Assembly: GCA_001724265.1 (NCBI GenBank)
Contig: MEDY01000016.1
Location: 1-64,000 of the forward strand
Direction of reading: 5' to 3'
Source: Rhizaria sp. SCN 62-66
Taxonomy: Eukaryota; Rhizaria, unplaced
DNA length: 64,000 nt
Shown here one piece after another: positions 8,763 through 23,700 of this stretch. Made by a program: the position numbers and the translations under genes. Position 1 is the stretch's first letter, and every line of letters starts with the position of its first letter. Below the pieces are notes generated by a model that was not told where the DNA came from, made no database searches, and was given only the letters and a program-made list of their open reading frames with translations.

Positions 8763-11048
8763 ATGGAGCAGTCTTCGGGCTCAGCGCGTGACGAATATTC
8801 GTGCTGTGAAAGCAGCCTTCATCAGACGCTCACTGATCTTGCCCGCACAGCCTCGCGGACATCAATCGTTGCTGCTGCGGCTGCTTCTACAACGGCGTCA
8901 GTTACTTCTCCTGCAACCGCTGGCGCGCCTTCGCCGCCACATTGCACAGTTTCGCTTGCTTCCGGGGCCGGGGGAGTTTGCGATGCGAGTCTCGCGTTAC
9001 TGAGTCCCTCGACGCACACCATGCACGCGTTTCAAGTTGGCAATCGCACAAGCGCGGGCAAAAGTGCTGTTAACAGCACGTTTCACGGCGTGGCTCCCTC
9101 AGCACTTGATGTATTGCCCCCATGTTGCCCTATCATTCGTACTCAAGAGTGGACAGCGCTGGTGCAGCAAGCACACGACGCATCTCTCGAGCGCTATGCA
9201 CCAGTGGCCAACTCCAGCAACAGCAACAGCAACGCAGGAAGCAAAGATGGCACCAATTACTTGCGTGTTCCTAGCGCTCGCGGGCGCGGCTTTACAGTGA
9301 CTGCAGGGGAGAGCAACAGTGACGCCCCTGTGCCGAGCGTTGACACCGGCGTCCCGACTCCGCGCAGCGGCAGTGCGGCGACCACGCCCATGTGCGCAAC
9401 GCCACTTAGCGTGCACGAGGGCGGACCGCTCACGCAACTCGCCGGCACGGGTCCCTGCGTGCTGTATACTGACATCCCGTTCATCAGCCGCATGTTTAAG
9501 GTCTTCGGACACGTCGCAGTTACCAACTCAGACAGGACGCGCATCTACGAGTTGCGCGCTTGGTACGCACACATGCTCTTTGCAAATCGATATCAATTAA
9601 AACTAGCTAGCAAAACTGCAATTAAAACTACCTCTTACACTCTCATATTCATTTGTATTGCGCTTTATTTCAGGCCTTGCTTGGCATCGAATAACTCTGT
9701 CTGGGTGATGGAAGGCGACACGCCGTACGCCAAACGCGCACGCGCACGCAAGCAACGCGCACGCGTTGTTGCTGACGCAAACAACAACGTCGCCACCGTC
9801 GACAACAACCCCGACAGCGTGAGCTATGACAGCACTAACAACGCTCACAGCAGCGTCGGTGCGAGTCACAGTAGCAGCAACAGCAACGATGACATCATCA
9901 CTAGCCGCCGCAACGCTGGCGAGAGTGGCAGAAATCGCGGTCTGAACAGCCTTGCCACAGGCCTTAGTGGCGCCTTCAGCTTTAAGCCTATCCTCTTTGG
10001 CCGGCCCAGCAAGTGCCTACCGCTTGGCGTGCCCCCCTCTTTGTACGCGGAATACGACGCGGCACTAGAGGAAGAGCTAGAGCTGTGGCAGCAGCGCATG
10101 CACTTTGGCCTCCGCAGCAACTGCCACACGTTTATCTGCGACGCGCTTAACAACATGCACCGCCGGGCGGGTGGCGAGGGCGCACCCTACACGATGATAA
10201 AGCTCGGCCTTGCCGTGTACACGAGCTCGATCGAAGTCAGGCCGCGCACGCAGCGGAACATCGCCGCCGCGGTGACGCACGACGCGGGCAAGGCGTTGCG
10301 CTCGCTGGTCGAGAGCATTGTCGGGCTGCGGCAGGAGCTGCAAAGCGCGGCGCGGCGGCAGCTGAACCGAATCCCATCGCAGTCGTACGTGCCGTGGCCG
10401 GTCAGCGCTATGGCAGCGCCAGTGCTGCGGCTGTACTACGGTCTTGCGGCGTCGCCCACAGTAAGAAACAGCAGCAATAGCAACAACGTCAGCAGCAGCG
10501 GAGGCAGCGATCTGGTTGGTGGCTAGGCCTTACTGCCTGCAAGTGCGAGCGTCAGCGCGAGCAACGCTGTTGTTTCAAACTTGCTGCTGGGGATTGACTG
10601 TGAGCAGAAGAAGAGTGAGCCGACAGACAAGCTCGTTAGCAGTGATGATGCAGGACGCGTTGTGCGCTTTTCGATGTGCGTCGAGTGTCTGTCCGCAAAC
10701 CCAAGTGCTGAGTGCAGTCCTCTGTCTTCAAATACTCGCGCAAGCAGCGGCTGCGACGCGGGGGAAGAGGTTGAAGAATGTTATAGCAGTACAATTTCTG
10801 TGAGCCACAATAACGGCGTCGCAACTCAGACTGTCATTTGCACCAGCTGTGGTACGGCTGACGCAGCGATGCATTCTCAGTTATTAAGCACTAGTGTCCA
10901 GAGCGGCGAGGACTGTGTTGACACGCACAAGCCTGCGAACGAGACTAACAGCTCGAACACAAGTGTGGTTGTGGGCGCTGATGATGGAGAGGTTGGGGGG
11001 AAGCTCGCGCCTGCCCCCGGTCTTCGGTGGCTTTGGGGCTGGTTTTGA
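8763..11048 (+). CDS. RTE1/TMEM222 (DUF778) family protein, read through one TAG
   Basis: Two exons, 8763-9562 and 9674-11048 (111-bp intron GTACGC...CAG that would otherwise stay in frame), total 724 aa ending in TGA. TAG occurs at 10524-10526 (residue 551). Family signatures are VLYTDIPFISRMFKVFGHVA (about 240-260), the acidic EEELELWQQRMHFG and the hallmark SNCHTFICDALNNM (about 425-438). TMEM222 and plant RTE1 are small (about 200-240 aa) Golgi/ER membrane proteins; RTE1 modulates the ETR1 receptor. This protein is three times longer because of Ser/Asn-rich N-terminal, internal and C-terminal regions. The tail after the TAG is Ser- and Cys-containing and ends GLRWLWGWF. I used ATG 8763 rather than the preceding GTG. 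Confidence 0.8.
10524..10526 (+). other. In-frame TAG (putative sense codon), RTE1/TMEM222 gene
   Basis: TAG at residue 551, followed by GCC. The frame remains open for 173 further codons to TGA 11046. The only GT..AG that could excise it is 12 nt long, too short for an intron. Confidence 0.7.
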
Positions 11049-11484
11049 GCATACAACTTACTTCACGGATAGTATCATCACAGTTGGTCTGTCAGTGCAT
11101 GTCCACGAAAACAGTCCAGTTGGGTTGAGCAGAGTAAATGTACGCTGTTGTAATTGTAATCAATGAGTATGCTGGTGAGTTTAATGACAACAAGGAGTGG
11201 TGAGACAGGTGATAAGAAAGTAGCATAGATCCAACTGAATTGAATATCTTGAACTTGAGTCGGACATATTTTACAGTTAATGGAGAGTTAAAACTAAGCA
11301 TAAATGATTGAATACAGAACAAATCAAAGTTAGGCATAGTATTATTGATACACTTGCTACTCTGTGTATGTTGTGTTATATCAACTCTGATTTTGACATG
11401 TAATGATACTAAAGAAAATCGTGGCCTTTACAGTGTACATCAGTCATATTAAACTGTCTTGACTAACGTCGTGGCAATCTTTGC
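11049..11484. other. Convergent intergenic spacer
   Basis: AT-rich DNA between two converging stop codons. It must hold both 3' UTRs. No gene is seen. Confidence 0.5.
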
Positions 11485-15260
<3,776 letters not shown>

Positions 15261-15561
15261 GTTTGGCGCTCAGGTGAAGGCCGTTAGAGTTATAATATAA
15301 GGAATAAGCAGGTGACAAATGTTCGTTGTCCGAAACCACTGTGGTGTGTCTATTGACGGAGAGAGTGATGCCTAAGCTACAAAACAATGAGCGCTACGAG
15401 AAAGCCGTTGAAGAGCATCCACACAACCACAAAACCTCGTCTGAAATACGCTCAATATATCTCGCTGTCTGAATTGACAGTTTGAACTCAACCACGTTTC
15501 CACTTATCTAACAGTGATTTTATTTGTTACACTTCTTTTATACTCTCGAAATCGTGTATAG
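15261..15561. promoter_or_regulatory. Shared divergent promoter region, DHX16 / GPKOW
   Basis: 301 bp between the two start codons, AT-rich, with no other gene. Promoters and 5' UTRs of both spliceosomal partners must lie here, which permits co-regulation. No defined motif is recognised. Confidence 0.6.
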
Positions 15562-17973
15562 ATGGACCCTTCTGCTTCAAAGAAGCCCATGAGCTTCTCG
15601 CTGAGCAAGCTCGCTGGCGGCAAGCCTCTGCCGAAGCCCGTGGTGTCGCTCCAGGTCCAGCAGGCCGACGATGGGCCTGCGCGCATGTCCGCCGCGAACG
15701 TCTCCATGTCTCAGCTGGCGCGCATGGCGGACGAGGCGAGCGGTGCGGTGAAGAAGGAGATCGTGATCCCGCTGCGGCCCAGCAAGAGCTACCGCGCCAT
15801 CGCCGAAGCCGCCGTCGCGGCCGACGCCGCCGTAGGCAACACAACGGCCGGCTCTCGCGCCACCGACGGCTTGCTTGGTGGCACGCCTGGCGCCGCGATG
15901 GTGGACACGGAGGGGCTTAGCGTGGAGGACGCGGCCGCCGTCGCCGCGCTCGCCGCCGCTTCGGACCCAGTCGCCGCCGCGGCCGCCGCCGCCGCTGCCA
16001 AGGCCGACAGCACGCTCGTCATTCTCCGTCCGACCACTACGGGTCCCCTCGGCAGCAAGGCGGGCTCTGGCTCGAGCGCAGCCGCAACAACTGCTGCCGG
16101 CGCTGGCGCGGACGCCGAGATGGACCTGGCGGACGACCCCGACGACAGCGACTACGAGGCCGTGCCGATCGAGGCTTTCGGGGAGGCGATGCTGCGCGCC
16201 ATGGGCTGGCAGCCTGGCGGCAAGGTCGGCCTTACCAACGCGCGCGTGACGGCGAGCGCGGAGCTGGCGCGGTCCAACGTCGACCGCTTGGGGCTGGGCG
16301 CGGACCCCAAGATGGCCGAACTGCAGAAGCTCCTCGCCAAGACCGAGAAGCAGAAGCAGACCGGCGCCGCCGCCGCTGCCGCCAAAACGGCGGCGGACAG
16401 CGGCAAGAGCAAGACTGACACCACCGCCAACAGCACCACTGCGAGTCCTGTGGGGGACAGTGGAGTCAACACCGACGATATCGCTGCTGCCGCTGCGCCC
16501 GACAAGATTTCCGACATGTTCGAGCTCGCCAGCTCGGCCCCCGCGACCACTGCCGGCGGCGGCACGTTGACCGCCATGCAGAGCCGCAGCAACAGCAATG
16601 CTGGCAGGGACAGCGCCGCCGCGGCCGCGCTGGGGCTAGCTGCGGGCGTGATCGTGGCCGGCGGGGCGCGCGCTGGCGCCGCGCAACTGCGAGTGGGCTC
16701 TCTCGTCGAGATCCGAGCCCCGGGGCCGCACCTGGGGCTCTTCGGCCGCGTTGTCTCCTGCGACGATGACGAGGACTATGACGAGCGTCACGGTTATGGC
16801 CACAGGGACGCGACGTTGCTGCCGACGGGCGTCGCTTGCCCCGCCGCTGCGTCTGCGTCTGCCGCGGCCGCTGGCGCTGCGTTCCCCGCGACTGCGCGGC
16901 TGTCGGTGCGGCTCAACATCAGCAAGGCGGTGGTGCGCGGGCTGAGCACGGCGTCGGGCGCGCTGGCGGCGGTGGACGAGTCGGTGCTGCCCGCGAACCA
17001 CCAGGCGCTGCTCGACTATGATTACTGGGCCCAGCGCGAGGCCGCGGGCCCGCTGCGCGGCAAGGGCTGGGCCGAGGCCGCGCGCGCTGCCGAGGCCGCC
17101 AGGGCCGAGCAGGAGGCCAAGGAGCAGTTTAGGCAGCAGCAGCGGCAGCTGCGCGGCCGGGGCGGGGGCCAGGGCGAGAGCGACGGGGACGATGACGATG
17201 ACGACGATGACTACAGCGACTTTGTCAAGAGCAAGAGCTCAAGCACCAGCGCCAGTAAAGACAGTGCTACTGTAAGCTCTAGCTCTAGCTCACACTCTAG
17301 TTCCCGCCCCAGCTCGAGTGTCAACAGCAGCCATGACCGTGACCGTGAGCGCGAACGTGAGCGCGCGCAGAATGACCGTGAGTCGCATCAAAGTGACCGC
17401 GAGCCGCCGCCGCCCGCCGCGCGCGACTGGGGCTGGCAGTGGCTGCGCGAGGGGCTGCGCGTGCGCCTTGTGTCCCGGTCGTTCCGCGACCTCACGCGCA
17501 AGAAGGCGCTGGTGACGCGCGTCTCGGCGCGCTCCGGCACCGCATACCTGCGCGTTCCGCTCGACGACCTCCTCCAAGACAATAACAAAGATAGCAGCAG
17601 CTCCAGCTCTGGCTCCGGCTCATGCTTTGGCGGCGGCGGTGGGCGGCGCGCGCGAGAGAGCGAGACGGTGGACGTGCTGCCGAGCGAGGAGCGCGGGCTC
17701 GAGACGTTGGTGCCCGCGCTCGGCGGCGCCGTCGCAGTGCTGCGGGGGCGCGGCCGCGGCTGGCAGGCCGCGGTCACGGCGCGCGACGGCGGCGCAGAGC
17801 GAGTCAGCGTGCGGCTCGTGCGCAGGCTCAGGCGCTGCGCGGGCGCGGGGGCCGGCAGCAGCAGTAGTAGTAGTAGTAGTAGTAATGGTGATGAGAGGGA
17901 AGGGGATGTCGTGGAAGGCGTGTCGTTTGACGATGTGTGTGAGTATGATAGCGGATATGAGCGCTATCAGTGA
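15562..17973 (+). CDS. GPKOW: G-patch and KOW motif protein GPKOW/Spp2
   Basis: Single-exon 803-aa protein ending in TGA. The N-terminal SFSLSKL motif matches the conserved start of GPKOW. The G-patch core VPIEAFGEAMLRAMGW lies at about residues 201-216. KOW-type segments are LRVGSLVEIRAPGPHLGLFG at about 376, LREGLRVRLVSRSF at about 627 and GGAVAVLRGRGRGWQAAV at about 720; the C-terminus ends with the family-type VSFDDVCEY. Ala-rich linkers and an SR/RE-rich stretch (about 575-615) enlarge it beyond the human protein (476 aa). GPKOW/Spp2 binds and activates the helicase DHX16/Prp2, encoded by the divergent neighbour. A (AGT)7 tract at 17863-17883 codes for Ser. Confidence 0.95.
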   Translation: MDPSASKKPMSFSLSKLAGGKPLPKPVVSLQVQQADDGPARMSAANVSMSQLARMADEASGAVKKEIVIPLRPSKSYRAIAEAAVAADAAVGNTTAGSRATDGLLGGTPGAAMVDTEGLSVEDAAAVAALAAASDPVAAAAAAAAAKADSTLVILRPTTTGPLGSKAGSGSSAAATTAAGAGADAEMDLADDPDDSDYEAVPIEAFGEAMLRAMGWQPGGKVGLTNARVTASAELARSNVDRLGLGADPKMAELQKLLAKTEKQKQTGAAAAAAKTAADSGKSKTDTTANSTTASPVGDSGVNTDDIAAAAAPDKISDMFELASSAPATTAGGGTLTAMQSRSNSNAGRDSAAAAALGLAAGVIVAGGARAGAAQLRVGSLVEIRAPGPHLGLFGRVVSCDDDEDYDERHGYGHRDATLLPTGVACPAAASASAAAAGAAFPATARLSVRLNISKAVVRGLSTASGALAAVDESVLPANHQALLDYDYWAQREAAGPLRGKGWAEAARAAEAARAEQEAKEQFRQQQRQLRGRGGGQGESDGDDDDDDDDYSDFVKSKSSSTSASKDSATVSSSSSSHSSSRPSSSVNSSHDRDRERERERAQNDRESHQSDREPPPPAARDWGWQWLREGLRVRLVSRSFRDLTRKKALVTRVSARSGTAYLRVPLDDLLQDNNKDSSSSSSGSGSCFGGGGGRRARESETVDVLPSEERGLETLVPALGGAVAVLRGRGRGWQAAVTARDGGAERVSVRLVRRLRRCAGAGAGSSSSSSSSSNGDEREGDVVEGVSFDDVCEYDSGYERYQ
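17863..17883 (+). repeat. (AGT)7 trinucleotide repeat in the GPKOW coding region
   Basis: Seven AGT codons preceded by AGC codons, coding for a serine run near the GPKOW C-terminus. A likely length-polymorphic microsatellite. Confidence 0.9.
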
Positions 17974-18610
17974 GTTGGTTGCCGCTGACTTGCCCATAAA
18001 TAGGGACACGTACGTACGCTCACACGCACGCACATCTGGCATCAACATAAGAATACTAGAACACACTGATTTTTGTTGTCTTTCGGAGATAAGTTATATA
18101 GCGCTTGAGTTACAGAAAGGTAAATACGAATATAAATTTATTATTTTCATCACATCTCATTCGTTAACTCTGAAGCATTTGCGCCTGGGGGTGGCCATGA
18201 GCACAGAATGACTGTGAGCACAGAATGACTGTGAGTACTGGTGGGGAGCAGCTGCGTAGGTCCGAGCACTGCGCTCAAAACCATGCATAGTGTGCACTTC
18301 CGTTTCGCTATCGCCTCATTAATCATAATGCAACCTGTTCGAAAAGATGTCTTCTGCGTTAATATAATTTGGGCACCTATATGTGGTGGCTGTTCTTTCC
18401 CTCCATATTATCCTCCAGCTCCGCCAATTCAACACGCCCCCGGCTACTTTTGTTGTCCTTTCATCTGTTGATCTGAGTAAAACAGCCATTTCCTTCAAGC
18501 TTATTTAGTATTTTTGATCATGTTTTTTGTTTTGACATTGTCTCAATTTTTTGTGCGTCGCATGATGGCTACGATGCGCAAATTTGTATGTCGACCCGAT
18601 CACCACAACA
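17974..18610. other. Intergenic spacer
   Basis: 637 bp between two plus-strand genes. It contains a perfect 17-bp tandem duplication (listed separately) and a C/T-rich patch at 18390-18470. No gene is supported. Confidence 0.5.
18199..18232 (+). repeat. Perfect 2 x 17-bp tandem repeat
   Basis: The unit GAGCACAGAATGACTGT is present twice without mismatch at 18199-18215 and 18216-18232, followed by GAG, the beginning of a third unit. Unknown role. Confidence 0.9.
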
Positions 18611-19291
18611 ATGCCGCGTGTCCCACATCTCTTGATTGCCACGATGATAACCAAGAGCGAGGGCATGAGCGGGAAGCAGGGAAGGACTGCACGTGATAAC
18701 ACCAAGCGTGCCCCTACTAAGGCTAAAGCTAACCGCAAGATTTCCTCAAGCAAGGCGAGCGTTGACGCTAGTTCCTCGGCCAAGGCTGTCAACAAGACCT
18801 CCTCAGATGAGGGCTCAGACGCCTCGTCAGACAAGAACGGCGCCTCATCGAACAATGATGAGGCGTCTTCCGACGAGAACTACGCTTCCTCAGACGATGA
18901 AAACGTTGCCTCGCGCTCTCCTCTCGAGATCAAAGTGCGCGCGCTTCAGAAGGAGCTCGACGAGGTCGAGGACCGCTGCACCCGCTACTTGGTCGAGATC
19001 CTCGCCCGCAAGGGGGTCGACATCGCCTCTGATACGGAAGACAACGAAACAAAGATCATCAAGCGCACCCCCACTTGGACGCTGATGAGCGAAACGGGCC
19101 GGCTCGGGATGCACAGCCAGAGGCTCATGGCCCAGCAACGCAACGCGATGATCGACTGGGGCAACGCGGACCGCCGCCCCGCTCTCAACTATCTCGCCCG
19201 CGTGGCCAACTCGCGAGCCCCCGAGAAGCAACGCGTGACACAGAGGCGCGCGCGGATTGAGGCGGCTTCGAACGCCAACCCGGGGTGGTAA
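18611..19291 (+). CDS. Unknown acidic Ser-rich protein
   Basis: Single-exon ORF, 226 aa from ATG 18611 to TAA; later ATGs at 18644 and 18665 are also possible starts. The first half is basic, then Ser/Asp/Glu-rich (about residues 60-100). A predicted coiled-coil follows (IKVRALQKELDEVEDRCTRY, about 110-130), and the C-terminal half is Arg/Gln-rich and helical. No domain is recognised. Composition suggests a nuclear or chromatin-associated protein, but that is inference only. It converges with the TMEM170-like gene. Confidence 0.6.
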   Translation: MPRVPHLLIATMITKSEGMSGKQGRTARDNTKRAPTKAKANRKISSSKASVDASSSAKAVNKTSSDEGSDASSDKNGASSNNDEASSDENYASSDDENVASRSPLEIKVRALQKELDEVEDRCTRYLVEILARKGVDIASDTEDNETKIIKRTPTWTLMSETGRLGMHSQRLMAQQRNAMIDWGNADRRPALNYLARVANSRAPEKQRVTQRRARIEAASNANPGW

Positions 19292-19761
19292 GCGCAAAAT
19301 GAGCGCACCCACACATGCAAGCAGTTGTTGCGACAACTTGGCTGCAGGCGCCGACGTTGCTGCACGCTCAGTCAGCAAAAACGAACCACACCAACAACAC
19401 ATCATACATGGATCCAGATTTCATTAGTCTCATAAGTTTCAATCAAAATAAAGTGTTTATGAGGATGTGAATAACATCCTAGGATTGACTAAATAACGCA
19501 CGAATCTTCAGAGAAAGCTATGTAAAACCGTGTTTTGTCAGAAATTGACCTTATAGGTTATCTCGTGTCATGATTTTGTCATGGAGTGTTGCTTTGTGAT
19601 GAGCAGTGCGTCAGCGAAACTCAACTTATCCAATGAGGTGTTGATAACAGATAACAGTCACTGACCGGGGAGTAGACCTTATGTTGTAATCGGCGCAAAA
19701 TGCTGGAGTTATTGTTCCTGCTATAGTCGCCGTGGCCGCTCCTAGTGGCGTCCCCCGCCGC
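19292..19761. other. Convergent intergenic spacer
   Basis: 470 bp of AT-rich DNA between two converging genes. Holds 3' UTRs. Nothing else is seen. Confidence 0.5.
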
Positions 19762-20447
19762 TCACCGGTGGATGAACTCGGCGCGCCCCATGTGAAAGTA
19801 GAGGAAGATGAGCCCCTGCGCGATGCCGACGCCGGCGGCGATGTCGATTCCGATCGTGTAGGGCACCGAGACAAGCACCTGCGCAATTAGCGCCGATACG
19901 ATCGAAACCTGGACAAAGCCAAAGATGCCGCCAATTGCGGTTGTCACGATCGGAAGCCAGAGCCACTGAGACAGAATGTGGCGAGGAAAACAAAGAAGAA
20001 TGCAGCAGAGCAGTGTGTGAGTGTAAACTGTGATGACGAAAGTAAGCCTGAACACTTAGGGCAAAGATCAAAATATAATACGAGAAAACCATCTTCATAG
20101 AGTACCACATTAAGTCGCATAGCTAAGAGACTATGTGAATATCGCATTGATTGTTATCTTCGTTGTGAAAATGTGGATCTAAGGACGTACACGACTCCAA
20201 GACTTGCCGATGTAGGCACCCCACAAACCGCTGATGAAGAACGTGAGGACAATGATTGCAAGGCCCCAGACTACAAAATAAAGCCATATTTCTGTGACAA
20301 AAAGAGTATATAAAGAGCTTCGCGTGATCGAGTGTCCTTGTGTGGCATAGAGCGCTGAAATATAGGAAGAGTGTGAGATCAAAACGTACCTTCAAAGTGC
20401 TCCAAGAAAGCACCTGTATTGCCCCATGGATGTGACGTTGATGCCAT
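19762..20447 (-). CDS. TMEM170-like small membrane protein
   Basis: Three minus-strand exons, 20447-20390, 20291-20191 and 19965-19762, give 120 aa ending in TGA. Introns (98 and 225 bp) both start GTACGT. Three hydrophobic segments are visible: VVWGLAIIVLTFFISGLWGA (about 26-45), a Gly/Ala-rich segment at about 60-82, and a last one at about 95-113. Layout and the Trp-rich start of TM1 resemble TMEM170A/B (about 140 aa), which shape ER sheets and the nuclear envelope in animals. A V-ATPase proteolipid was considered and lacks the required Glu-bearing helix. Family assignment is moderate. Confidence 0.6.
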
Positions 20448-20755
20448 GTGTCAAATAGCCTGTCTAGAAATAAATCCGTATTGACGCGTGCTACCGAGCC
20501 AGAGCTGCGCTGACGGATGTTCTGAGGTGCTCTATTGAATCAAACTTCAACCTTCATTGGAGACTTCAATCATAGACACTGTCACCATCACCATGGTCAA
20601 CGTAACTAACGGCTCCTGAACTGAAACTCGCAGCATTTTTTACATTCAAAACGATGACTACATCAGAGAAAACTTGAAAAAAACTATGTATCAAGTGTTA
20701 AAATGTAAATGTTGCAGTCTTTTCTGATAAACATCAGCTTGGCTTGAATTAAATC
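20448..20755. other. Intergenic spacer
   Basis: 308 bp between two minus-strand genes. It holds the 3' end of the giant WD40 transcript and the promoter of the TMEM170-like gene. No gene is seen. Confidence 0.5.
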
Positions 20756-23700
20756 TTAAACATCATTACCTAGCCCTGCGACAGCGGACCTGACAGGCCA
20801 AGCCGAGACCCGCCCGTGCCCGGCCAAATAGAAGCGCTGTCCGCCCTGGTCCAGCGCAGCGGCCGTGACGCCCTCCCCGTCCCTGGCGGCCGCGTACCGC
20901 GCGTTGTCCCCCACGCTCTCGACGAGCATCATGGTCCTCGTGTCGTACATGCGCACCGTCTTCGCCGCGCACACGACGACGAGCTGGTGCGCCGCCGCGT
21001 TGGCCGCCACAGCAGTCACCTGTGCGCTCTGCGGCAACACGGCCGTGGGAAACTGCGTCAGCGCGTCCCACAGCAGCACGCGGCGGTCCAGCCCCGCGCT
21101 GACGATGGCGCCCGCGTCGGCCGCGTACGACACCGACGTGACGCCGGCGGAGTGCCCGTGCGCGCCGCCGCCGGCGCCGCCACCGCGGCCGCCTGTCGCG
21201 CTCATCAACGCCCACGCCGGCAACGCGGACGCCGCGGCGGAGCCAACGTTGCTGAAAAGCCCGCCGCTGCCGCCGTCGCTCCCGGGCGCGAGCACGCCCC
21301 AGGTGTCGCCGTTCGCGCCATTACTAAATGCTGATGTGCCGGCGTTGTTGGTGTGCGAGAGGGCGCCGGGCGCCAGGCTAAACCCCATAGTGCGCCCTGG
21401 CTGCATCTGGGCTGACGGCAACGCCAGCGCCAGTGCTGCGCCCGCCGCCCTACTCCGGCCAGTATTGCCCTGCGCATTCGCTGCGGCAGCACCGCTTCGC
21501 CCGCGAGCAGTGCTCGGGCCGGCGAGCGGCTGGTTGGCGACGGCGGTCGGCCTGCCGAAGGTTCGCACGGGCGCCGCGGTTGTGGCGTCGACGAGCGCAA
21601 GCGTGCAGTCCATCGAGGCCGTGAGCCAGCGCAGCCCCAGCGCGGGGTCGGCGCACAGCGCCGTCACGCGCGCCGAGTGCAGGTCCACCGCGGCCAGCTG
21701 TGCAAACGACGAAGTGTCGCGCACGGAGAGGAAGCCGCGCGCGTCACCCAGCAGCATGTGCGAGACAGCGCCGGAATGGTAGCCGTCGCGGGACAGCGCG
21801 TAGCCGCCGCCGTCGGCGTCCAGCCCGTCCGTGAAGGGGCCGTGGGCGCGGCGGTTGCTCGCGCCGCTGTTGCCGCTGTAGCGCGGCGGGTGCTCGGAGT
21901 CCCAGCTGCTGGCCGCGGCGTTGTTGGTGATGGCCACGCACGACGGACTTTCGCCCACGGACACCTGCCGCGTCATGGCGTACTCGGGGCATAGCCGCGC
22001 GAGAGTCGCCGCCACCATCCCGTCCACGACGCCCGCCGCGACGCCGCGCGCAGCCAGACGCAGGGCGCGCTCCTCGGCCTCCTCCTCGGCCGCGGCGGCC
22101 GCGGCCGCGCTCTCCCCTGCACCAGCCCCCCCAGCGCCGCCGGCTCTAGTCTGCTTCCCGGCGCTGCTGCGCGCAGCGGTCATAACGCGTCTCTCGGCAA
22201 AGAGGCCAAGATAGCCGCGGGGGTCGAACCCAATCAGACGCAGCGCGCGCGCGTCGTTGAGCGACTCGACCACGGCCGCGGCCGAGGCAGCCACCGCAGA
22301 CGCCGCCGCGCCGCTGGCCCCGGTGGCCAGTCCGCCGCGCTGCGGGGTGTAGAAGCGGATCGTGCGGTCCGAGTACGTCACGACGACAGCGCCGCGCGCG
22401 CGCCACATGGCGACGCTCGTGGGCTCCGGCGCCGCTGCGGCCGCGGCGGCGGACAGGCGCACGACGTCGGCCTCGGGGCGGCGCAGCGCGGACGCGCGGC
22501 GCACTGCAGTGGACGCTGCGGCGAGTGCGGCGCTTGTTTCAGCGCTCGTGTCGGCGCTCGTGGCAGCGCGGGCGGACGCGGGACGACGTAATTGTTGCTT
22601 TGCGCTCGCGCTAGAGCTTGTGTTGCCACTGCAGAACTGAGAGCGAATGCTGTCAGAGTTGGTAGCGCCAACAGCAGCGCGCGCGGTCTGTGCGCCGCCG
22701 AAGTTATGCTCACCAGTGAAGTCGTCGTCGTCGCAGAAAATATCGTCATCACCGTCGTCGCCCGCGCCTGCGCCAGCCCCCAGCAGCGCGTGCGCGCCGA
22801 GTTCGGAGCGCGGGCCCGCGATAGCGCTGCGCAGACGCGCCGAAATCACCGCCGAGCGCGGCATGCGGCGGGCGAGCGCATCGACGACGGTGTCTGTGCG
22901 ACGAAAGCGCGGTGGCACGGGGCGGCCCGTGCGAAGGTCGATGTCGTTGTCGCGGGGGTCGCGCGTCACGATCGGGCGCTGGTGCTTAACGAGGCCGGTC
23001 GCGGAGTTCACGTAGCGGTTATTGCCGTCAGCGTCGATGGCGGTGCTGCGGTGCGCAACGCCGCCGTCGTCGTCATCGTCGTAGTCATTGTTGTTGTTGC
23101 TTTCGTTGTCAGCGTCAAAAGCGGCGCGCGCTGAGAGATCGAGTCGCGGAACAACAGCGCACGCCGCCGCAGGAAGCGCGCCGCCGCCTTGCCTGCTAAT
23201 GAGGGCTGTGAACCGAGGACGCAGCGAGCGCAGACGGTAGGCAGACGTGCTGCCGGTGACAAGCCCGGTCCAGTGCGACGCCTCGCGGGCGCGCGCGCGG
23301 GCGCGAGCAACTGCGCGGGCTTCGCTAGTCACCGTGTTGTCGCCGTCATCATCACCCTCGCCACCTTCGTCGTTGCGATCACGGTGCTTGTTCATGTTAT
23401 AGTCGGAGTCTGTTGTGTGCGCAGCCGAACGACCGATGTCATGCGCCAAAGAACTTATCGCGCTGCGGAACGCGGCGTGAGACTCGGCGTTCGCGCGCGC
23501 CTCGCGAAGTCGGCGCTCTTGAAGCAACGCGCGCTGCAGAGCCGGACCAGGTGAATGCGACAGCGTGCACAGAGGGGACAGGTCCGCCGCACTCCAAAGC
23601 TAGATCAATCGGAAACAAAGCATGGACCAGAAATTAGATGATGAGATGAGTCCGTTGAAATGTCAAAATAAACATCAAATTGTAAAAGCGGTCAAAATTC

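Noticed and set aside
19762-20447. V-ATPase proteolipid subunit
   Set aside because: Three hydrophobic segments only and no Glu in a Gly-rich proton-carrying helix; layout fits TMEM170 better.
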